Assembly (NCBI GenBank): GCA_027076405.1
Contig: JALTJN010000515.1
Location: 1-64,000 of the forward strand
Source: Chromatiales bacterium
GTDB taxonomy: Bacteria > Pseudomonadota > Gammaproteobacteria > UBA6429
Reading direction: 5' to 3'
DNA length: 64,000 bases
The notes under the pieces were generated by a model. The model did no database searches. It saw nothing but the letters and a program-made list of their open reading frames with translations, and was not told the DNA's origin. Position 1 is the stretch's first letter. Each line of letters begins with the position of its first letter. A program made the translations under genes and the position numbers. Positions 42,460 through 49,923 of this stretch are shown here, one piece after another.

Positions 42460-42684
42460 ATGAAGTTTCGAGAAAATATGGCATCGCTTCGAGAACTTTC
42501 AAATAGTTACTATCAGGACAGATTGTCGTTATCAGAATACCGGCAAAAAAGAAGTTATCTTTTAAATCTACTTGATGAAGATTTAAACGGTGTGAAGTTT
42601 GAAAATGATGATGTTATCTTAAATGAAAGTAATAGAGATTCTATCGTCGATAAGGCATTGTCATTTCTAAAAATAGCAAAGTAG
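42460..42684 (+). CDS. Small SHOCT-like protein in the T6SS operon
   Basis: A 74-aa acidic soluble protein starting 2 bp after the kinase stop and 39 bp before the ExbB gene. No signal peptide or membrane helix. The stretch DRLSLSEYRQKRSYLLNLLD resembles the short SHOCT-type helical motif. I cannot assign a function. Its tight spacing and good open frame make it a real gene and part of the operon. Confidence 0.7.
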   Translation: MKFRENMASLRELSNSYYQDRLSLSEYRQKRSYLLNLLDEDLNGVKFENDDVILNESNRDSIVDKALSFLKIAK

Positions 42685-42723
42685 TAATAAATTAATTTTA
42701 ATATTTAAGTAAAGAGGTAAGTT

Positions 42724-43341
42724 ATGGAGTTCGTGAGATTTTTTCAAACAGGTGGGCCTTTCATGTATCCAATTTTGATTGTGTTTGCAATCGGTTTGGC
42801 AATTGCGATGGAAAGGTTTTTATATTTATCTCGCACAAATTCTCGTACTAAGAAAATATGGGGAGAGTTAGTGCCAATGTTAAAAGCAAATGATTTCCAA
42901 CGTGCAGTCAATTTAACGGAGTCTATTAAAACACCGCTTGCACTGTTACTTAATTATGGTTTTGCCCGTCATCGCGCAAATAAAAATCGTCAATTAATTG
43001 AGTCAGCAATGGAAGAAGGCATGATGGAAGCATTACCCAGTCTCGAGGAACGTACACATTACCTGGCGACATTTGCAAATATTGCCACTTTACTTGGCTT
43101 GCTCGGTACGATTGTTGGTTTAATACAAGCGTTTACCGCGGTGGCTGCTGCAGATCCGGCAGAAAAAGCGGACTTACTCTCAGCCAGTATTTCAGTTGCA
43201 ATGAACACGACCGCTTTCGGATTATTAGCTGCTATTCCTTTACTATTATTTCATTCATATCTTGTTACTAAAACAGCACGTATGGTGGATAACCTGGAAA
43301 TGGCTGCTGTTAAATGCTTAAACTTAATGGATAGAGATTAA
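42724..43341 (+). CDS. MotA/TolQ/ExbB-type proton channel protein
   Basis: A 205-aa inner-membrane protein with three helices: FMYPILIVFAIGLAIAMERF near residues 14-33, ANIATLLGLLGTIVGLIQAF near 117-136 and NTTAFGLLAAIPLLLFHSYL near 158-177. GLLGTIVG and the NTTAFGLL Thr are hallmarks of ExbB/TolQ/MotA stator units. With the two ExbD proteins downstream it should form a proton-motive-force motor. ATG is preceded by AAGAGGTAAG. It is tightly linked to the T6SS kinase gene. Confidence 0.92.
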   Translation: MEFVRFFQTGGPFMYPILIVFAIGLAIAMERFLYLSRTNSRTKKIWGELVPMLKANDFQRAVNLTESIKTPLALLLNYGFARHRANKNRQLIESAMEEGMMEALPSLEERTHYLATFANIATLLGLLGTIVGLIQAFTAVAAADPAEKADLLSASISVAMNTTAFGLLAAIPLLLFHSYLVTKTARMVDNLEMAAVKCLNLMDRD

Positions 43342-43349
43342 ACATCGTC

Positions 43350-43886
43350 ATGAAACGAATTGGCAAAAAACGTGTTGAAGCTGCGGTAGAATTAAATATC
43401 ACTGCTTTCATGAATTTAATGGTAATACTTGTTCCTTTTCTTTTGATTACGGCAGTTTTTTCCAGAATTACTGTTCTGGAATTGAATTTGCCTGGTCTTA
43501 ATGCAAAAGAGAACCAGCAGGAAAAAGTGAAACTACAGCTTGAGCTTGTATTACGAGATAATAGTTTTGATATTCAGGATGCAAACTTAGGTGTTATTAA
43601 ACGTTTTCCACGTAGTAATGAAGATACTCAATGGAAAGTCTTTACCGATATTCTTGTTGAAATAAAAACCCGATTTCCCGATGAAAAAAATATTACTCTA
43701 TTATTAGAGCCCGGGATTAATTATAAAACGCTTATCAGTGTAATGGATCACGTTAGAAGTGCAGATGTGGTTCAATTTACCTCTGTAGAAACAGTAGAGT
43801 TATTTCCTAATATATCCATTGGTGATGCACCCGTTATTGATAATGCAGCAGCGAATGTTGTAACGAACTCAAAGGTAGGGACATAA
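43350..43886 (+). CDS. ExbD/TolR-family protein with Asn at the proton-carrier position
   Basis: A 178-aa bitopic protein with one N-terminal helix (about residues 17-38) and a periplasmic domain. In ExbD/TolR the helix starts with a conserved Asp that carries protons. Here the aligned residue is Asn22 in ITAFMNLMVILVPF, whereas the second ExbD has Asp in the same place. It begins 8 bp after the ExbB gene. It may be a structural rather than proton-carrying member of a mixed ExbD dimer (inference). Confidence 0.88.
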   Translation: MKRIGKKRVEAAVELNITAFMNLMVILVPFLLITAVFSRITVLELNLPGLNAKENQQEKVKLQLELVLRDNSFDIQDANLGVIKRFPRSNEDTQWKVFTDILVEIKTRFPDEKNITLLLEPGINYKTLISVMDHVRSADVVQFTSVETVELFPNISIGDAPVIDNAAANVVTNSKVGT

Positions 43887-43887
43887 A

Positions 43888-44388
43888 ATGATGACAATGT
43901 CTCGCCGTGCTAAACGCATGGAACGCAATCATAAACGTAATAAACAATCTGCACTTAATCTTGTTTCTTTAATGGATATATTTACTATCTTGGTATTTTT
44001 CCTATTGGTTAGTTCTTCTAATGTACAGCAATTGCCTAATAGTAAAGATATTAGTCTTCCTACATCTATTGCCGAAAAGGCACCTAAGGAAACATTGGTT
44101 ATTGCGATTACACAGGACAGTATTATTGTACAGGGTGAAAAAGTATCTAATATCAATGATGTATTACAAAGTTCAGATACATTAATTCCCGAGCTGGAAA
44201 AAGAATTAAAGTTTCAGTCTTCCAAATTACGTGTTACATCAAAATCTCAGCAGGGACGGTCAGTGACTATTATGGGAGATGAAAATATTCCATATCAGCT
44301 ACTCAGAAAAATTCTGGCGACATGCCGCCAGACCAGTTATACCCATATTGCTTTTGCTGCAGTACAAAAGGCTAAAGGAAAGGGATAA
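43888..44388 (+). CDS. ExbD/TolR-family protein with conserved proton-carrier Asp
   Basis: A 166-aa bitopic protein with a basic N-terminus (MSRRAKRMERNHKRNK) and one helix carrying the conserved Asp30 in LVSLMDIFTILVFFLL. The periplasmic part contains PNSKDISLPTS, then a TolR-like fold. It starts 1 bp after the first ExbD and overlaps the TonB-like gene by 1 bp. Confidence 0.92.
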   Translation: MMTMSRRAKRMERNHKRNKQSALNLVSLMDIFTILVFFLLVSSSNVQQLPNSKDISLPTSIAEKAPKETLVIAITQDSIIVQGEKVSNINDVLQSSDTLIPELEKELKFQSSKLRVTSKSQQGRSVTIMGDENIPYQLLRKILATCRQTSYTHIAFAAVQKAKGKG

Positions 44389-45320
44389 TGAGTGCATTGA
44401 CGTATGATAATCTGGCTTTAGGATGGAAGCCGGAAAATAAGCGGGATAATTTCTTTAATCGTTTGACTGTTTTTATTGTTATTCTTGCTGTTATTTTTGG
44501 TTATGTAATGATGTCAATTAATCTGCCAAAGGAAGAACGTAAAGCGCGTACTGTTATACCTGAGCGAGTTGCAAAATTTATTCTGCAAAAAGAAAAGCCA
44601 AAAGTTATTAAGGTTAAACCGAAACCTAAGCCTAAACCGCCGGCAAAAAGAATTGTTAAGCGTATTAAGAAGAAAACGAAATCGAATAAACCATTAACAA
44701 AAACACAGAAAAAAGCTCGTAAAAAAGCAGAGTCCAGTGGTCTGTTAGCATTAAATAATGAATTATCTGATTTAATGGATACATCTTCAATTAGTGCGAT
44801 GGTAGGCAAGCGTGTCTCGTCTCGTTCTTCTGCACTGAAAGTTGCTAGTGTTAATACAAAAATGCTAACTGCTAATGCTGCAAAAGGTAGTGGTGGGGTC
44901 AGTAAGGACAAGTATTCAACTCGTGTTAGTAAAACAGTATTATCACAGTCAGAAAAAATTGCTTTTAGGCAATCACTTGCTTCTAACGGAAAACTAAAGG
45001 GTAAAAATCATAAAACACGCCGTGGAGATAATGTTCGTTCCGAGGAAGATGTTATTTTTGTTATGGATCAGAATAAGAGCAAGCTGCATTCTATTTATCG
45101 CCGTGCCAGAAGAGCGCATCCCGGCTTAAAAGGTAAAATTATTCTGGAAATTACGATTGCGCCTTCTGGTAAAGTCTTGAAAGTGAGAATTAAGTCCAGT
45201 GAGCTTAATGATCCAAAGCTTGAATCAAGATTAGTTGCACGAATTAAGCGTTTTGATTTTGGCTCAAACAGTGTCGAGGAAGTCACCGTTTTATTCCCGA
45301 TAGAATTCTTACCTTCATAA
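44388..45320 (+). CDS. TonB-like energy transducer with AgmX/PglI-type C-terminus
   Basis: A 310-aa bitopic protein with a cytoplasmic N-terminus, one helix at about residues 25-44 (TVFIVILAVIFGYVMMSIN) and a Lys/Pro linker (VKPKPKPKPPAKR) as in TonB/TolA. A long basic region follows. The C-terminal domain (about 220-310) has DVIFVMDQNKSKLHSIYRRA and LKGKIILEITIAPSGKVLKV, the layout of AgmX/PglI/TonB C-terminal domains. It should pass motor energy from the ExbB/ExbD complex across the periplasm. It is the last gene of the plus operon, followed by a strong hairpin. Confidence 0.85.
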   Translation: MSALTYDNLALGWKPENKRDNFFNRLTVFIVILAVIFGYVMMSINLPKEERKARTVIPERVAKFILQKEKPKVIKVKPKPKPKPPAKRIVKRIKKKTKSNKPLTKTQKKARKKAESSGLLALNNELSDLMDTSSISAMVGKRVSSRSSALKVASVNTKMLTANAAKGSGGVSKDKYSTRVSKTVLSQSEKIAFRQSLASNGKLKGKNHKTRRGDNVRSEEDVIFVMDQNKSKLHSIYRRARRAHPGLKGKIILEITIAPSGKVLKVRIKSSELNDPKLESRLVARIKRFDFGSNSVEEVTVLFPIEFLPS

Positions 45321-45332
45321 CCTCTTAAGAGC

Positions 45333-45364
45333 TATTTACACAATCCTTGTGTAAATACCTTTTA
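45333..45364 (+). terminator. Hairpin at the end of the T6SS/motor operon
   Basis: A perfect 11-bp stem, TATTTACACAA (45333-45343) with TTGTGTAAATA (45347-45357) and a 3-nt loop, followed by CCTTTT. The T-run is short, but the position 13 bp after the stop codon supports a terminator or a 3'-end stabiliser. Confidence 0.6.
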
Positions 45365-45390
45365 AAATGCCAACAATATACTCGTGTAAA

Positions 45391-45454
45391 AAGTAAGGAT
45401 ATATTACTTATTTACTAAAGACGTAGACATAAAGGATAGGTATCATACGTCTTT
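45391..45454. promoter_or_regulatory. Paired inverted repeats upstream of cysG
   Basis: Two inverted repeats precede cysG: AAGTAA-GGATATA-TTACTT at about 45391-45409, and AAAGACGTA (45417-45425) with TACGTCTTT (45446-45454), a perfect 9-bp pair with a 20-nt centre. The second could be an operator or a weak terminator (TTTTAAG follows). The cysG start is 29 bp downstream. Confidence 0.35.
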
Positions 45455-45482
45455 TAAGTAATTGTAATTTAGAGGATAAATC

Positions 45483-46877
45483 GTGGATTTTTTACCTATT
45501 TTTATGAACGTGAAGGGCGAAAAGTGCCTGGTAATCGGTGGTGGAAAAGTCGCCTCTCGTAAGGTATACATGCTTATACGGGCCGGTGCCTCTGTAACAG
45601 TTGTGTCTCCCGAGCTGTGTCAGGATCTCACTATTCGTAAAAATGAAGGTGAGATAGAGCATATTTCACGTAAATTTGAAGATAATGATTTGAATGACTG
45701 CAAGGTCATTATTGCAGCAACAAACGATGAAGCACTTAATAGCCATGTTTCAGTACTGGCTAAATCTAAGGGGATACCGGTTAATGTGGTTGATGCACCG
45801 GATTTATGCAGTTTTATCGTTCCTTCAATTATTGACCGAAATCCTGTTCAAATAGCGATATCAACAGGTGGGGCTTCACCTGTTTTAGCGCGTTTATTGC
45901 GTTCAAGATTAGAAACTTTTATTCCTGCAGCCTATGGGCGTTTAGCAACGCTGGTTGAATCTTTCCGTGAGAAAGTAAAAGAAAAATTTTCAAACACTGA
46001 TGAAATTCGCACTTTCTGGGAACAAATTCTCGAAGGCCCGGTTGCCGACAACCTGATTGCCGGTAAAGATAAAACAGCACGTGAATTACTGGAAACAGCT
46101 GTTGATAATGCAAAAGCACCGGCAGAACGCGGAGAGGTATATCTAGTTGGTGCAGGTCCCGGTGATCCTGATTTATTAACATTTCGGGCGTTACGTTTAA
46201 TGCAACAGGCAGATGTGGTTGTATACGATCGACTTGTATCACAAGGCGTGATGGATCTTGTTCGTCGTGATGCAGAATGTATTTATGCGGGTAAAGAACG
46301 TAACAAACATACATTACCGCAGGAAAGTATTAATGCATTACTGGTTCGGTTAGCTCAGGAAGGTAAAAAAGTTTTACGCTTAAAAGGCGGTGATCCTTTT
46401 ATTTTTGGCCGTGGTGGCGAAGAGATTGAAACATTAACCGAAGAAAATATCAGTTTTCAGGTAGTGCCTGGTATTACTGCAGCAGCAGGTTGTTCATCTT
46501 ATGCAGGAATTCCATTGACACATCGTGATTATGTTCAGTCGTGCATGTTTGTTACCGGACATTTGAAAGATGGAACAACAGATCTTAACTGGAATGCGAT
46601 TGCCCAGCCAAATCAAACTGTCGTATTTTATATGGGGCTGCAAACGGTAAAAGAATTATGTAAAGAGCTGGTAAATCATGGTTTACCTATTACAACCCCT
46701 GCTGCTTTAATAGAGAAAGGAACAACCCAGGAACAAAAAGTTCATATTGGCGATCTCGAAACACTCCATGAAATTGTAGAAAAAAATAATGTTAAGGCTC
46801 CCACATTGATCATTGTCGGTGAAGTCGTTCAGTTACATGATAAATTGAACTGGTTTGTTCCCAAAGGAATAAAATAA
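45483..46877 (+). CDS. cysG: Siroheme synthase CysG (trifunctional)
   Basis: It makes siroheme from uroporphyrinogen III: methyltransferase, NAD-dependent dehydrogenase and ferrochelatase. The start is GTG at 45483 with AGAGGA upstream. The 464-aa protein has an N-terminal CysG(B) part (VIGGGKVASRKVYMLIRAGA; ISTGGASPVLARLLR with the phospho/catalytic Ser region) and a C-terminal SUMT part (VYLVGAGPGDPDLLTFRALR, GGDPFIFGRGGEE). Its place beside dsr fits a need for siroheme in DsrAB. Confidence 0.96.
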   Translation: MDFLPIFMNVKGEKCLVIGGGKVASRKVYMLIRAGASVTVVSPELCQDLTIRKNEGEIEHISRKFEDNDLNDCKVIIAATNDEALNSHVSVLAKSKGIPVNVVDAPDLCSFIVPSIIDRNPVQIAISTGGASPVLARLLRSRLETFIPAAYGRLATLVESFREKVKEKFSNTDEIRTFWEQILEGPVADNLIAGKDKTARELLETAVDNAKAPAERGEVYLVGAGPGDPDLLTFRALRLMQQADVVVYDRLVSQGVMDLVRRDAECIYAGKERNKHTLPQESINALLVRLAQEGKKVLRLKGGDPFIFGRGGEEIETLTEENISFQVVPGITAAAGCSSYAGIPLTHRDYVQSCMFVTGHLKDGTTDLNWNAIAQPNQTVVFYMGLQTVKELCKELVNHGLPITTPAALIEKGTTQEQKVHIGDLETLHEIVEKNNVKAPTLIIVGEVVQLHDKLNWFVPKGIK

Positions 46878-46889
46878 ACTCCAGTTACA

Positions 46890-46947
46890 GGCAGTATGCA
46901 TTTATGATGTGTACTGCCAAACTATCAATCGCTCATTCAGATTGATA
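46890..46947. other. Two hairpins in the cysG-ABC transporter spacer
   Basis: GGCAGTA (46890-46896) pairs with TACTGCC (46912-46918), and TATCAATC (46923-46930) pairs with GATTGATA (46940-46947). There is no T-run after either, so they may be operators, mRNA-end structures or a decayed element. The spacer is 149 bp. Confidence 0.4.
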
Positions 46948-47026
46948 AAAACAGATGAATATCTTCAGTCATATATTTAAAGCTCCTTTCTTATGAAATA
47001 TGTTCCAACTTAAATTCAGGTAAACT

Positions 47027-48814
47027 ATGAGTCAGTTTCTTTATACAAGTGCACCAGAGGGTGGCAGGCAGGATATTCGTAATCTTAAACGTATATTTCC
47101 GTATATATGGGAATATCGTGGACGTGTACTTATTGCTTTATTGAGTCTTGTTTTGTCTAAAGTGGCAATTGTTGCTATTCCTCTTGTATTTAAAGAAATA
47201 ATCGACCTTTTAGTGCAGGATGATAAAAGTGCAATTGTTGTTCCTGTTAGTTTATTTCTTCTATACGGTGTTCTCCGCTTATCCGGTTCATTTTTTAATG
47301 AAGTCCGAGATGCTGTTTTTGCGCGAGTACGTTATCGTGCAATGCGGCGGCTATCAAATAAAGTATTAACTCATCTGCATAAACTCTCGTTGCGTTATCA
47401 TTTAGAACGACGCACAGGAAATGTTGTTCGTGATTTGGAGCGGGGAACAAGTAGTATTAGTCAAATATTAAATTATCTGGTCTTTAATATAGTACCGACA
47501 TTTGCAGAGTTTATTTTAGTCGCTTTTATTTTGCTCGGTCGCTATGAAGCCAAATTTGCTTTAATCACTTTTTCAACTGTGTTTGTGTATATTATTTTTA
47601 CTTTATTAGTCACTGAATGGCGTATGCACTTCAGACATAAAATGAATGCATTAGACTCTGAGTCGAATGGGCAGGCGGTTGATAGTTTAATCAATTATGA
47701 AACGGTTAAGTATTTTAATAACGAAGATTTTGAAGTTAAGCGTTATGATACAACATTATCCTCATGGGAAAATGCTGCAGTAAAAAGCCAGACGTCAATG
47801 TCAATTTTAAATTTTGGCCAGGGAGCCATTATTGCTGTTGGTCTAACCTTTATTATGCTTTATGCCGGTATCGGTGTTGTAGATGGGAAAATGAGTATTG
47901 GTGATTTAGTGCTTATTAATACGATGATGCTGCAACTTTTTATTCCGTTAGGATTTTTAGGAATTATTTACCGTATGTTAAAACATACTCTTGCAGATAT
48001 GGACATGGTATTTAAGTTATTAGACGAGAAGCTGGAAATAAAAGATAAAAAAGATGCAAAAGATCTAATACATCGGCATGGAGAGATTAGTTTTGAACAT
48101 GTGGATTTCTCTTATCAGGAAGATAGAAAAATATTACATGACATCTCTTTTTCGATTAAACCCGGACAAAAACTTGCCATCGTAGGGCATTCCGGATCTG
48201 GTAAATCCACATTAGCACGCTTGTTATTCCGTTTTTATGAAGTAAACAAGGGAAGAATTTTATATGATGGACAAGATATTTCGCAAGTAACACAAAGCAG
48301 TTTACGAAAAGCGATTGGAATAGTTCCTCAAGATACCGTGTTATTTAATGAGTCTATTTTATATAACATTGAATATGCAAAGCCCGGCTCAAGTAAGGAT
48401 GAAGTGATCAATGCGGCGAAGCTGGCAAATATACATGATTTTATTTCAAGCTTGCCTGATGGTTATGATACTGCAGTAGGTGAACGCGGATTAAAATTAT
48501 CGGGAGGAGAGAAACAACGTTTGGCTATTGCCCGAGTTATATTAAAAGGCTCGCCAGTTTTAATTTTTGATGAAGCAACCTCATCATTAGACTCCAAGTC
48601 CGAAAAAAGTATTTTAGAGGCTCTTAGTTCTGTGGCTCAAAAACATACTACACTAGTGATTGCCCATCGTTTATCAACTATTACCGATTCAGATCAAATT
48701 CTGGTGATGGATAAAGGCAGAATAGTTGAACAGGGGACACATCAGCAACTGTTGGAAAAAAATGGACTCTACGCTGATATGTGGGCATTGCAACTACAGG
48801 ATTCATCAAGTTAA
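47027..48814 (+). CDS. Atm1-type ABC exporter
   Basis: A 595-aa half-transporter: a six-helix membrane domain (about residues 25-310) fused to an ATPase with Walker A GHSGSGKSTLARLL, signature LSGGEKQRLAIAR and Walker B VLIFDEATSSLDS. The opening DIRNLKRIFPYIWEYRGRVLIAL and FFNEVRDAVFARVRYRAMRRLS match the Atm1/ABCB7/HMT1 family, which exports glutathione-linked sulfur or metal compounds. Between cysG and the dsr locus of a sulfur oxidizer, export or handling of glutathione persulfide is a reasonable idea but is inference. Confidence 0.88.
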   Translation: MSQFLYTSAPEGGRQDIRNLKRIFPYIWEYRGRVLIALLSLVLSKVAIVAIPLVFKEIIDLLVQDDKSAIVVPVSLFLLYGVLRLSGSFFNEVRDAVFARVRYRAMRRLSNKVLTHLHKLSLRYHLERRTGNVVRDLERGTSSISQILNYLVFNIVPTFAEFILVAFILLGRYEAKFALITFSTVFVYIIFTLLVTEWRMHFRHKMNALDSESNGQAVDSLINYETVKYFNNEDFEVKRYDTTLSSWENAAVKSQTSMSILNFGQGAIIAVGLTFIMLYAGIGVVDGKMSIGDLVLINTMMLQLFIPLGFLGIIYRMLKHTLADMDMVFKLLDEKLEIKDKKDAKDLIHRHGEISFEHVDFSYQEDRKILHDISFSIKPGQKLAIVGHSGSGKSTLARLLFRFYEVNKGRILYDGQDISQVTQSSLRKAIGIVPQDTVLFNESILYNIEYAKPGSSKDEVINAAKLANIHDFISSLPDGYDTAVGERGLKLSGGEKQRLAIARVILKGSPVLIFDEATSSLDSKSEKSILEALSSVAQKHTTLVIAHRLSTITDSDQILVMDKGRIVEQGTHQQLLEKNGLYADMWALQLQDSSS

Positions 48815-48863
48815 AACCTTTTGATTGCTATGGTTTAATCCGGATTTATATCTGGATATGATT

Positions 48864-48890
48864 TTGTTAAGTTGTAAAAAATACTATAAT
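48864..48890 (+). promoter_or_regulatory. Candidate promoter for the S24-like gene
   Basis: A TATAAT -10 box at 48885-48890 with a TTGTTA -35-like box at 48864-48869, spacer 15 bp, slightly short. An imperfect inverted repeat (ATCCGGAT with ATCTGGAT) lies just upstream. The ATG is 41 bp after the -10. Confidence 0.4.
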
Positions 48891-48930
48891 ACAGATTATA
48901 TTTATTAAGTTTGATTAGAGGTGAAGTAAG

Positions 48931-49308
48931 ATGGAACAATCCAAAGGTACTACGGTTAATTTTACGCCGGATATTAAAAAAGAGCTAATGGAAAGTAGTT
49001 GTTCTGGCACTGAACCTTTTGCTTTACAGGTTCTTGACGATAGTATGGAGCCTGAATTTAAGAAAGACTGTATTATTATTATCGATGCTTCTGCAACTGT
49101 GAAACATGAAAGTTATGTTATGGCTTCTGTTGAAAATGGCTATATTTTTCGTCAGCTATTAATTGAGGATGGAAAATATTTTATTGCTCCTTTAAATGAA
49201 GCATATATGCATGAAAAACGCGAGATTGATTTTGATGCATTAGAAGGTGTTATTGTGCAGCAAGCCAGCCCTAAAGGTAAACGCAGTGAGCGTAAACGCT
49301 ACGAATAA
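48931..49308 (+). CDS. LexA/S24-fold protein without HTH, probably catalytically dead
   Basis: A 125-aa protein that resembles only the C-terminal S24 domain of LexA and phage repressors. The Ser motif VLDDSMEPEF (Ser38) and GxxIIID-like strand (KDCIIIIDASA) are present, but the Lys of the Ser/Lys dyad appears to be Arg74 (YIFRQLL). There is no DNA-binding domain. The tail is basic (KGKRSERKRYE). A good AGAGGTGAAG ribosome-binding site precedes the ATG. The function is unknown; the location next to dsr may be meaningful. Confidence 0.75.
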   Translation: MEQSKGTTVNFTPDIKKELMESSCSGTEPFALQVLDDSMEPEFKKDCIIIIDASATVKHESYVMASVENGYIFRQLLIEDGKYFIAPLNEAYMHEKREIDFDALEGVIVQQASPKGKRSERKRYE

Positions 49309-49350
49309 AAATCATATGTTGGTTTTTATTTGCATAGATATAGCTAGGGG

Positions 49351-49381
49351 CGTTAGCAAGAGATAAATCTTCAGGCTAACG
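49351..49381. terminator. Inverted repeat between convergent genes
   Basis: CGTTAGC (49351-49357) and GCTAACG (49375-49381) form a perfect 7-bp stem with a 17-nt loop in the 146-bp convergent spacer between the S24-like gene and the rhodanese gene. No T-run, so terminator function is only a possibility. Confidence 0.35.
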
Positions 49382-49454
49382 CTGTACTGAATATAGAATT
49401 ATAAAATAAAGTAACTAACTGCTTACTTATGAGAGTGATTTATTTGCAGTCTCT

Positions 49455-49919
49455 TTATTTAGGTGCCATTTGGTCTGGACGAATATTCGCTGTAAAGTAA
49501 TCAATGGCTGTGTCTTCGTCTACTTCTTTACCATCTTTATCAATTAATGGTTGCTCGTAGTCACTCCAGCCACGTAGTCCGGTTTTAAGTGATACTACAT
49601 TCTGATAGCCCATCTTTTGCATAACTTCACAAACAAAAACACTTCTGTTACCGGAACGACAGGCAACAACAACTTCTTTATCCCGTGCGTTAACTAATTG
49701 AGCAACGGTTTCTTCATAATCCCATTCACAGGCTGTTTCAAGTACGCCACGAGGAACATTAAGTGAATCTTTGATATGCATAGCTTCAAATTCATATGGC
49801 TCTCGTATATCGAGCAGCAGTAAAGAGGGATTTTCTTCCAATCGTTCTTCAAGATCCCAGGGGAATATTTCTGTAACGTTTTTTGCGCTTTCGCTAACCA
49901 AGTCATTAAATTTTTTCAT
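49455..49919 (-). CDS. Rhodanese-domain protein at the end of the dsr cluster
   Basis: A 154-aa single-domain rhodanese from the ATG at 49919; an upstream in-frame start would overlap narL. The active-site loop CRSGNRS puts the persulfide-carrying Cys at residue 87, and LLLLDIREPYEFEAMHI is the conserved CH2-type motif. Rhodaneses carry sulfane sulfur, so it could feed or drain the Dsr sulfur relay, but this is not the rhd of the rhd-tusA-dsrE2 set. It follows the narL-like gene by 4 bp. Confidence 0.9.
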   Translation of the reverse strand: MKKFNDLVSESAKNVTEIFPWDLEERLEENPSLLLLDIREPYEFEAMHIKDSLNVPRGVLETACEWDYEETVAQLVNARDKEVVVACRSGNRSVFVCEVMQKMGYQNVVSLKTGLRGWSDYEQPLIDKDGKEVDEDTAIDYFTANIRPDQMAPK

Positions 49920-49923
49920 AATA

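Noticed and set aside
42724..44388. Flagellar MotA/MotB stator or tolQR of the Tol-Pal system
   Set aside because: No OmpA-like peptidoglycan-binding domain is present, there are two ExbD copies, and no tolA, tolB or pal follows.
48931..49308. Phage repressor or prophage remnant
   Set aside because: No HTH, integrase or other phage gene is nearby, and the gene has its own ribosome-binding site and normal base composition.
49455..49919. dsrS
   Set aside because: DsrS is a larger protein of unknown fold; this one is a clear rhodanese.
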